Source: a bacterium (GTDB lineage Bacteria > Patescibacteriota > Patescibacteriia > Patescibacteriales > VMTK01). Taken from it: a DNA stretch of 36,687 nt. Below are positions 30,881 through 36,687 of this stretch, in pieces. Location: positions 1 to 36,687 of the forward strand of contig JAUYAT010000016.1 in NCBI GenBank assembly GCA_030693295.1, given 5' to 3'. The first letter of the stretch is position 1. Each line of letters opens with the position of its first letter. The position numbers and the translations under genes were made by a program. A model generated the notes under the pieces. That model had not been told where the DNA came from and did not search any database. It saw nothing but the letters and a program-made list of their open reading frames with translations.

Positions 30881-31068
30881 TGTCATTCCCGCCCGCTTCG
30901 CCGGAGCTTCAGCCCGCTTCGACGAGTCGAAGACGAGGCGAGCGAGGCGAGCGCAAGCGGGAATCCAGGAGAGAGCTGTAAAAACATTAATTAATCGCAT
31001 ACAAAAACACAACGGCAATATGGTTCACTCCTGGATTCCCGATAGGCCTTTGGCCTTCGGGAATGACA
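30881..31068. repeat. MITE-like inverted-repeat element, copy 2
   Basis: TGTCATTCCC...GGGAATGACA ends with inner GGGAATCCAGG/CCTGGATTCCC. The left arm (CGCTTCGCCGGAGCTTCAG) is the reverse complement of the right arm of the element at 7158-7330; this left arm also contains a local duplication (CCCGCTTCG repeated). The AT-rich core differs between copies. It fills most of the 316-bp gap before the GNAT gene, which otherwise shows nothing recognisable. Confidence 0.8.
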
Positions 31069-31158
31069 GAATAAGATATTTCACAATTTATAAAAATAAG
31101 TTAATTAAATGATAATAAAATATTAGCAAAACCGCCGTAAAATGTCAAAATTATTTCC

Positions 31159-31710
31159 TCAATTCCAGCTCGGCGCGGCGAGTATCATTTTTAAAACAAC
31201 GGGTTGATTTTTATTATTTTCATATTTATTAAAACCGGCTTTAGTAAAGCCGCACTTTTCATAAGCTTTGATGGCTCGTATATTATCAGGCCTTACTTCT
31301 AAATAAGCCTTTTTATAACCAAGTATATTAAAACCCATATCTAAAGCTTTTTTTATAGCTATCGTACCAAGGCCGAGGCTTTGATATTTTTTTTCGCCGA
31401 TAACTATATGAATTTCAAAAATAGTTCGGCTCTTTCTAGTCAAAGAAATATGGCCAATTATTTTTTTATTATAAATTATCATAAAATGCTCGTTATTTTT
31501 TGCAAGCATTTTATTAAATAAATTTTGTAATATTTTTTCCGATTCAATATAAATCCCGCTGGTTAATTTTATCAGCTCTTCGTCGCGCCACCACTTTAAA
31601 AAGCAATTTAAATCGCCTTTGTTTATATTTCTTAATTTAATTTTTTCCTGCTTCTTCATATACTTATACACAGGCCGCTTTGGCAAAGGTACAATAATAA
31701 CCTTTTTCAT
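31159..31710 (-). CDS. GNAT family N-acetyltransferase
   Basis: 183 residues. RimJ/RimL-like GNAT: N-terminal KLRNINKGDLNCFLKWW, central strand IGHISLTR, acetyl-CoA loop YQSLGLGTIAIKKAL (a variant of Q/RxxGxG/A), and C-terminal LEVRPDNIRAIKAYEKCGF, the usual Asn-and-Tyr motif. It transfers acetyl from acetyl-CoA to an N-terminal amine or small molecule; the acceptor is unknown. AAAGGAGG lies 7 bases before the ATG, the best ribosome-binding site in the window, and a hairpin lies just upstream of it. Neighbour of D-Ala-D-Ala ligase on the same strand, about 200 bp away. Confidence 0.85.
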   Translation of the reverse strand: MKKVIIVPLPKRPVYKYMKKQEKIKLRNINKGDLNCFLKWWRDEELIKLTSGIYIESEKILQNLFNKMLAKNNEHFMIIYNKKIIGHISLTRKSRTIFEIHIVIGEKKYQSLGLGTIAIKKALDMGFNILGYKKAYLEVRPDNIRAIKAYEKCGFTKAGFNKYENNKNQPVVLKMILAAPSWN

Positions 31711-31727
31711 ATACCCCTCCTTTCCGC

Positions 31728-31759
31728 CTCCGAAATTATTGCTTTAAAGAATTTCGGAG
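31728..31759 (-). promoter_or_regulatory. Leader hairpin before the GNAT ribosome-binding site
   Basis: CTCCGAAATT / AATTTCGGAG, 10-bp stem, 12-base loop, ending 5-10 bases before the AAAGGAGG of the GNAT gene. It is suited to controlling initiation. The remainder of the 31711-31907 gap shows nothing clear. Confidence 0.45.
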
Positions 31760-31907
31760 ACTAATTTTTAAGAGTTCGTCTGTCATCGTTTGATATTGCC
31801 CACATACTTTAGACTTAACTATTATGCCTTGATTGTATCTTGGCATACTGTCTAAATTTTGGGGCGAGGCTTAAGGGGGTGAATGCCCAAAATCAAAAAC
31901 TTCTTGT

Positions 31908-32999
31908 TTATCTATCTGTTTTCAACCTAGTTTCCTTCTTGTATCTATCAATCGCTAATCTTATTAGCTTATCTATAAGTTTGGAATATGAAATACCGCT
32001 TTTTTCCAATAACTTTGGGTACATACTAATTAATGTAAATCCAGGAATAGTATTGATTTCATTAACAAATATCTTGTCTTTTTCAGTTAAAAAAAAATCA
32101 ACCCGGCCCATACCCTCGCAGCAGAGTGTTTCAAATGTTTTGATAGCCAACATTTGAATTTTTTCAACCAGCGGTTTAGAGATATTCGCTGGGATTGCCA
32201 TTTTTGCTCCGTTTTCATCCAGATATTTTGCTTCATAAGAATAAAAATCAAGAGTAGGAATTATTTCGCCCGGAATTGAAGCAATCGGCTTCTCGTTACC
32301 CAAAACCGAGCATTCAATTTCTTTGCCTTTAATAAATTCTTCAATAATTATTTTGTTATCAAAAGAAAAAGCGTTTTTTATGGCTGCAATAAATTCATTT
32401 TTGATTTTGATTTTGCTAATTCCAACCGATGATCCGAGATTAGCCGGTTTAATAAAAAATGGCGCGCCTAAACTTTTTTTAATTTTTTCAAATGAAATTT
32501 CACCTTTTTGATTTTTTTTATAAACCATAAATTTCACCACCGGCACCCCCGCTTCTTTCAGTAGTCTTTTGGAAACATCTTTGTCCATGCCAATTGCCGA
32601 ACCTAAAACGCTTGAACCGACAAAAGGGACATTATAAAGTTTGAGTAAACCTTGAATCGTGCCATCCTCGCCGAAAGGTCCATGCAAGATTGGAAAAACT
32701 ACATCAATGATTTTTTCAACTTTTCCGATTTTTAGATAGAATTTATTATTTCTTGTGTATGGTATAACAGCTTTTTCGCTTGGTGTTTTTTCTTGGGATG
32801 ATATGCTTTTTAGCGAAAACATTTCTTGCTCGCCAATTAATAACCATTGGCCGCTCTTGTTGATGCCGACATAGGTTAAGTTATATTTTTTTCTATTTAT
32901 CGTTTTGGCGATATTTTGCGCTGATACAATTGAAACTTCGTGCTCAGCTGATTTACCGCCGAAAATTAAAGCAATATCAATTTTGTCATTTTTCATCAT
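31908..32999 (-). CDS. ddl: D-alanine--D-alanine ligase
   Basis: ATP-grasp enzyme that joins two D-Ala for peptidoglycan. N-terminal IFGGKSAEHEVSIVSAQNIA is the diagnostic Ddl motif; LHGPFGEDGTIQGLL, VPFVGSSVLGSAIGMDK, KPANLGSSVGISK and FVNEINTIPGFT follow in the correct order for substrate, ATP and metal binding. From MMKNDKIDIAL the product has 363 residues, normal. The ORF-track start at 33026 is a TTG that lies upstream of a TATAAT box at 33012-33017; the real start is therefore one of the two adjacent ATGs at 32999 or 32996, leaving a leader of less than 10 bases. No other peptidoglycan gene is adjacent. Confidence 0.95.
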   Translation of the reverse strand: MMKNDKIDIALIFGGKSAEHEVSIVSAQNIAKTINRKKYNLTYVGINKSGQWLLIGEQEMFSLKSISSQEKTPSEKAVIPYTRNNKFYLKIGKVEKIIDVVFPILHGPFGEDGTIQGLLKLYNVPFVGSSVLGSAIGMDKDVSKRLLKEAGVPVVKFMVYKKNQKGEISFEKIKKSLGAPFFIKPANLGSSVGISKIKIKNEFIAAIKNAFSFDNKIIIEEFIKGKEIECSVLGNEKPIASIPGEIIPTLDFYSYEAKYLDENGAKMAIPANISKPLVEKIQMLAIKTFETLCCEGMGRVDFFLTEKDKIFVNEINTIPGFTLISMYPKLLEKSGISYSKLIDKLIRLAIDRYKKETRLKTDR

Positions 33000-33044
33000 A
33001 TTTTTAATGTTATTATAATATAGCAAATTTTGGAAAAATGTAAA

Positions 33045-35744
33045 TTATTTTCTCAGCTCCAGCTCGGCGCGGCTAACCGCCTTGTCTTCCGTTATTTTAA
33101 AGCCCCTTTTTTCCAAAATATGGCGCATAATTTTATTATCTTTTAAAAATTGCGCGCAAACTTTTTTTATTTTTCTTTGCTTGGCGATGTCTAAAATATA
33201 ATCGGTTAATTTTTTGCCCAGCCCTTGAAAATGCCAGGGATCGCCCACGGCAACGGCGAATTCGGCTGTTTCGCCGTAAGAATCGGCTATCAATCTTGAA
33301 ACGCCGGCGAATTTCTTTTCCCCTTTTTCGGTTATTTCGGCGACTATCGCCATTTCCCTGTCGTAATCAATCTGCGTGTATCTCACCAGCATTTCATGGG
33401 TAATATCCTTAATCTGCCCGAAAAATCTCTGCCTTTGCGTTTCCTTGGAAAAAGTTTTAATCAGCGCGGCTTCCAGCGGTTCATCCTCCGGCCTGATCGG
33501 CCGCAGCAGGGCCGTCTTGTTGTTTTTCATTTTAAACCTGCCGATATATTCTTTAGGATAAGGGGAAATAACAAGATGGGAATAGGGCTTGATTTCTTTC
33601 TCCGCGATCTTTTTATCCAAAATAACTTTGGCGTCAAGAACTATGCCGCCGTTTTCGTCAACGGCGAAAGGATTAATGTCAATCTCTTTTATTTCGGGAA
33701 AGTCAGCGACCAAATAGGCGAATTTGTAAAGCAGGAATTGTATTGAGCCGATATCAACTCCGGGCATGCCGCGATATCCTCTGAGCAATTTATAAATTTT
33801 TGTGTCTTCTATTAATCTCATAGCCAAGGACATATTCAAGGGAGGCAGGCCGACATTGATATCTTTAAAAATTTCAACCGCCACTCCGCCCATGCCAAAG
33901 ACAATTGCCGGGCCGAAAATCGGATCTTTTTTGCAGCCGATGATGAGCTCATATTTTTTCTTTACCATTTTTTCAATAAACACTCCTTGGATAGCGGCTT
34001 TGGGGAAATGCTTGCGCCCCGCTGACATAATCTCGCCAAAAGCGGTTTCGGCCTCCTTGGCTGAATTAATGTTAAGCTTAACTCCGCCAATATCGGTTTT
34101 ATGCAGGATGTCGGCAGACAATATTTTCATTACAACAGGAAAGCCGATATCAGCCGCTATTTTGCCTGCATGGCGCGGGGCGCCGGCAACGGCGTGCTCA
34201 ACAACCGGAATGCCATAATTGTCTAATAATTTTTTTGCTTCCGGCTCGGTTAAAGTAAATCTGTTTTGTTTTAATACATCCTTGATTAATTTTTTATTTT
34301 CTTTAGTTTTTGGCTTAAAAGCGTGTGGAATAGTGGCTGGAGTCTCGTAAAGCAACTCCAAATTTTTTGAATAGCTGTAAACATTGATAAAGCATTGCAC
34401 CGCCTCCTCGGGAGCGCGGTAAACCGGAATGTTTCCGCTTTCTAAAATTTTTCTGCCTTCGGCGACATCGTCGCCGCCCATCCAGCTCGCTAATATCGTC
34501 TTGGCCGGCTTGAGGGACTTTCCCTTGAGGCAAGCTTTCCTGTTGCTTACGGCCACAATTTCTTTCGCCGCCGCCGCGGGTTCGGTCATTGACTGGGGAG
34601 TTAAGATTACCAATACGGCATCCGTATTCTCGTCATCTAAGCAGATCTCAAGAGCTTTACCGTAGCGGCCCGGATCCGCATCCCCTAAAATGTCAATCGG
34701 GTTGCCCTTGCTCCAAGCTGGCGGCAAGCATTTATCCAATTTATTCAAAGTTTTTTGCGAGAGATCGGCAAGCCGGCCCTGAAGCTCAATCAGGGTGTCG
34801 GTCGCGAGCACGCCCGGCCCTCCGGCGTTGGTGATAACGGCGATCCTGTTGCCTAATGGCCTTGGCTGCATAGCCAGGGTTTTCGCGGTATGGAAAAGGC
34901 CGATTATCGTGTCAACGCGGATTATGCCCGCGCGCTTGAAAGCCGCGTTAAAAACAATATCGTTTCCCGCCAGCCCTCCGGTATGCGATTTCGCGGCTTT
35001 CGCCCCTTCTTCGCTTTTTCCGGCCTTAAGGAGTATAATCGGCTTGTTTCTGACGCAGGCGCGGGCGGCGCTTAAAAATTTGCGGGCGTTGGCCAGCGAC
35101 TCCATATATATCAAGATGCTTTCTGTTTTTTCGTCTTGCGCGAAATAGTCAATTAAATCGTGAAAATCAACATCAATCATCTCGCCGACGGAAACGAAAT
35201 GGCTGAAGCCGACATTATTTTTTACCGACCAGTCCAAAATGGCGGTGCATAAAGCCCCGCTTTGCGAAATAAAAGCGAGCTTTCCGGGCAGGGCCATTTT
35301 ATTGGCAAAACTGGCGTTGAGATGAAGCGACGGCTTTATGAAGCCGAGGCAGTTGGGGCCGATGATTCTCATTTTATGCTTTCTCGCCGCGTCAACAATT
35401 TCATCGCACATTTTCTCTCCCTCTTCCCCGATTTCTTTAAATCCGGCGGATATTATAACGGCTCCGGCAACTCCGGCCTGCCCGCATTCTTCCACGATTT
35501 GGGGAACTGCCGCGGCCGGAGCGGCGATTATCGCCAAATCTATTTTATCGGGAATATCTTTAACAGAAGGATACGCTTTAACGCTTTGCACGCTTTCTCT
35601 TTTAATGTTGACCGGATAAACAGCGCCCTTGAAGCCGCAGCCGATTAAATTTTTAAACAAGCCGTAGCCGACGCTGCCTTTCCTGTCGCTGGCGCCTATT
35701 ACCGCTATGGTTTCCGGATTAAAAATTTTATCTAATTGCTTCAT
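33045..35744 (-). CDS. ADP-forming acetate-CoA ligase with C-terminal GNAT domain
   Basis: About 899 residues from MKQLDKIFNPE (the ORF-track start 35762 adds six residues; relatives begin at MxxLDKIFNP). It converts acetyl-CoA, ADP and phosphate to acetate, CoA and ATP. CoA-binding domain VIGASDRKGSVGYG, ligase-CoA domains with SQSGAL and phospho-His loop SHTGGLAGND (H260 of the longer form), and an ATP-grasp beta domain (about 500-725: GFPVVMKILSADILHKTDIGGV, EKMVKKKYELIIG, DINPF) occur on one chain. A GNAT domain follows (about 745-905: LLRPIRPEDE, AVGDPWHFQGLGKKL, FLKDNKIMRHILEKRGF). The architecture equals the Pat-type protein acetyltransferase, but the intact His and ATP-grasp suggest an active energy-conserving enzyme. 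It would give ATP from fermentation. Confidence 0.9.
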   Translation of the reverse strand: MKQLDKIFNPETIAVIGASDRKGSVGYGLFKNLIGCGFKGAVYPVNIKRESVQSVKAYPSVKDIPDKIDLAIIAAPAAAVPQIVEECGQAGVAGAVIISAGFKEIGEEGEKMCDEIVDAARKHKMRIIGPNCLGFIKPSLHLNASFANKMALPGKLAFISQSGALCTAILDWSVKNNVGFSHFVSVGEMIDVDFHDLIDYFAQDEKTESILIYMESLANARKFLSAARACVRNKPIILLKAGKSEEGAKAAKSHTGGLAGNDIVFNAAFKRAGIIRVDTIIGLFHTAKTLAMQPRPLGNRIAVITNAGGPGVLATDTLIELQGRLADLSQKTLNKLDKCLPPAWSKGNPIDILGDADPGRYGKALEICLDDENTDAVLVILTPQSMTEPAAAAKEIVAVSNRKACLKGKSLKPAKTILASWMGGDDVAEGRKILESGNIPVYRAPEEAVQCFINVYSYSKNLELLYETPATIPHAFKPKTKENKKLIKDVLKQNRFTLTEPEAKKLLDNYGIPVVEHAVAGAPRHAGKIAADIGFPVVMKILSADILHKTDIGGVKLNINSAKEAETAFGEIMSAGRKHFPKAAIQGVFIEKMVKKKYELIIGCKKDPIFGPAIVFGMGGVAVEIFKDINVGLPPLNMSLAMRLIEDTKIYKLLRGYRGMPGVDIGSIQFLLYKFAYLVADFPEIKEIDINPFAVDENGGIVLDAKVILDKKIAEKEIKPYSHLVISPYPKEYIGRFKMKNNKTALLRPIRPEDEPLEAALIKTFSKETQRQRFFGQIKDITHEMLVRYTQIDYDREMAIVAEITEKGEKKFAGVSRLIADSYGETAEFAVAVGDPWHFQGLGKKLTDYILDIAKQRKIKKVCAQFLKDNKIMRHILEKRGFKITEDKAVSRAELELRK

Positions 35745-35777
35745 ATAAAATAATTTCAACATTATTATCCGCGACCA

Positions 35778-35890
35778 ATCAGCGCCGCGCCCGACTTCGC
35801 CTTGACCATTTTAAGTTTTGCAAATATTTCCAGCACTACTTTCTAAAATACTTTTATTATATAGTCAGTAGCGAAGTCAAGGCGGGCGGG
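35778..35890. repeat. Intergenic repeat element, copy B (about 113 bp)
   Basis: Same orientation and closely matching sequence to 4447-4560: ATCAGCGCCGCGCCCGACTTC at the left, GCGAAGTCAAGGCGGGCGGG at the right. This copy lies between divergently transcribed genes, which argues that the element is not simply a terminator. Confidence 0.85.
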
Positions 35891-35976
35891 TAATAATCCG
35901 CGTATAATCCGCGGACAACCGTTTTAACGCAGAATTAACGCTGATAACTACGCGGATATTACGCGGAATAAAATTC
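35891..35976. repeat. ATAATCCGCG-type short repeats and inverted repeats
   Basis: Two direct copies of ATAATCCGCG at about 35893-35914, then inverted ACGCGGATATTACGCGGAAT at about 35950-35970. Related AATCAGCG words flank copy A of the 114-bp element as well, so these belong to an extended repeat array. The rest of the 35745-36069 gap holds the promoter at 36025. Confidence 0.7.
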
Positions 35977-36024
35977 GTTTATATTATTTATTTTATCAGC
36001 ATTTAACAAAACCCGCAATTTTTA

Positions 36025-36033
36025 TGCTATAAT
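36025..36033 (+). promoter_or_regulatory. Extended -10 promoter of the 102-residue membrane protein
   Basis: TGCTATAAT is a TGn-extended consensus -10. Predicted start near 36040 gives a leader of about 30 bases. The -35 is not clear, which is usual with an extended -10. Confidence 0.55.
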
Positions 36034-36069
36034 ATACTCATAACCTAATTAATTAACAAGCCAACCAAT

Positions 36070-36378
36070 ATGCTAAACTATGCCTATTTCATAATTTATT
36101 TAATAATTTCATTTTCTCTCGCTTGGTTTTTATTTAAAAAATATCCACTGTTCAGAAAGGTTTGGGGCTGGCTGATTTTATTGAACTGCTTTATGGTCGC
36201 GGCATTCATCCACAATCTTGTTTCCGGCATCGGCTTTCTTTTCGGCGCCAATATTGAAGAGCCGTTCTTTTTTATCATCGCCCTTCTGTCTTTGGGCGCT
36301 TCTTTTTTTATGTTCTGGCTCTGGCTGATTGATAAAATTAGAGAAAAAATTCCAAAAGACAAGCAAGAAAACAGCTGA
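36070..36378 (+). CDS. Small three-helix membrane protein
   Basis: 102 residues with three hydrophobic segments (about 4-22, 30-55, 65-86) and a charged C-terminal tail KIREKIPKDKQENS. No recognised family; the protein is rich in Phe and Leu and lacks polar catalytic motifs. It is followed after 31 bases by another short hydrophobic ORF, suggesting a two-gene unit. A promoter is present, but no Shine-Dalgarno is visible. Not strongly supported beyond ORF length, hydrophobicity and promoter. Confidence 0.6.
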   Translation: MLNYAYFIIYLIISFSLAWFLFKKYPLFRKVWGWLILLNCFMVAAFIHNLVSGIGFLFGANIEEPFFFIIALLSLGASFFMFWLWLIDKIREKIPKDKQENS

Positions 36379-36409
36379 TTATATAAACAATTTTTCTACA
36401 TCCTAATAT

Positions 36410-36517
36410 ATGCGTTTTTGGCAAAAAATTATCATCGTCATCGCCCTGTTAAGCGCCATAACGGCTTTTATTATTTTTATTTTAATACAACATATAATGA
36501 TGAAAAAATCTCTTTAA
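36410..36517 (+). CDS. Candidate 35-residue single-helix membrane protein
   Basis: Too short for the ORF track. MRFWQKIIIVIALLSAITAFIIF is a positively charged start followed by one membrane helix, and the chain ends HIMMKKSL, a basic tail. It could be a single-pass small protein coexpressed with the 102-residue gene 31 bases upstream, or a signal-peptide-like coincidence. No Shine-Dalgarno. Confidence 0.4.
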   Translation: MRFWQKIIIVIALLSAITAFIIFILIQHIMMKKSL

Positions 36518-36553
36518 AGCTGACTACATTCAATATCCGGCATATCCATTTTA

Positions 36554-36562
36554 TGGTATAAT
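36554..36562 (+). promoter_or_regulatory. Extended -10 pointing out of the window
   Basis: TGGTATAAT, a TGn-extended consensus -10, sits 37 bases after the small ORF. It may serve a plus-strand gene beyond the right edge. Confidence 0.4.
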
Positions 36563-36570
36563 AACATTAG

Positions 36571-36687
36571 TTAAAAGTTAAAAGTTAAAAATTCAAAATT
36601 ACAGTTAAAAGTTTAAAGTTTTTACTATTTATAACTTTTAACTTTGCATTGCAACTTTTAACTTTGCATTTTGAACTTTGAACTAAA
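36571..36687. repeat. Low-complexity AAAAGTT / AACTTTT repeat
   Basis: TTAAAAG units at the left (36571-36620) are mirrored by ACTTTTAACTTTGCA units at the right (36632-36687), forming a large imperfect inverted repeat up to the window edge. It contains AAAATTCAAAATT words, like those inside the MEMO-AMMECR1 gene. No coding value. Confidence 0.75.

Noticed and set aside
32997-33026. TTG start of ddl in the ORF track
   Set aside because: This start lies upstream of a good TATAAT box; the adjacent ATGs at 32999/32996 fit the family N-terminus.
4447-35890. The two 114-bp repeats as ends of a composite mobile element
   Set aside because: They enclose about 31 kb of ordinary housekeeping genes and no transposase or integrase was seen between them.

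Overview
The window looks like a chromosomal segment of a Candidate Phyla Radiation / Patescibacteria bacterium (Parcubacteria-like). The evidence is AT-rich, lysine-rich coding; a bifunctional phosphoglucose/phosphomannose isomerase; a secreted Cys-rich protein carrying two copies of the GRPADAF repeat typical of CPR surface proteins; a GILT-like lipoprotein; ADP-forming acetyl-CoA synthetase; and many palindromic short repeats between and inside genes. TGA is used as a stop (uvrA, the MEMO gene), so the code is standard rather than the UGA=Gly code of some CPR. I see no tRNA, rRNA or CRISPR. The lineage is inferred; no marker search was run.

Layout. 1-4424: a partial Bro-N-like gene on the minus strand, then the sugar-phosphate isomerase and uvrA on the plus strand, each with a consensus promoter. 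4578-12464 (all minus): a MEMO-AMMECR1 lipoprotein fusion, an inositol-monophosphatase-family enzyme, a compact operon of translin homologue, amino-acid permease and phosphoesterase, a PilB/GspE ATPase and a polytopic membrane protein. 12633-18809 (minus): cell-surface and polysaccharide genes, namely a secreted repeat protein, an Asp-box protein, a 936-residue synthase-LysM-epimerase fusion and a short sugar-nucleotide dehydrogenase. 18976-23575: ftsH, an S1-domain protein and a degenerate phosphotransferase-like protein. 23672-29679: an AT-rich defence-like island with a radical-SAM-like protein, TcmP, a membrane-anchored unknown and a type IIG restriction-modification enzyme. 29862-35744: GILT-like lipoprotein, GNAT acetyltransferase, D-Ala-D-Ala ligase and an acetyl-CoA synthetase-GNAT fusion. 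36070-36687: two small membrane proteins and a repeat-rich end.

The most striking locus is 15070-18809. One polypeptide joins a processive GT2 synthase (DSD, GDD, QxxRW motifs), a LysM domain and a right-handed beta-helix with the DPHD motif of AlgG-type C5-epimerases. The upstream neighbour is a UDP-glucose/GDP-mannose dehydrogenase-like enzyme with GGSCLPKD. Together they could form a minimal pathway for a uronate polysaccharide, alginate-like in logic: a nucleotide-uronate is made, polymerised and exported, then epimerised by a domain tethered to the synthase. This is inferred from motifs and gene order.

The second locus of interest is the TcmP/radical-SAM pair beside a type IIG enzyme. 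A third theme is repeat-derived DNA inside reading frames: palindromic or low-complexity elements sit in frame in uvrA, the MEMO-AMMECR1 gene and the S1 gene. Two intergenic repeat families (a roughly 114-bp element and a roughly 180-bp inverted-repeat element) each occur twice.
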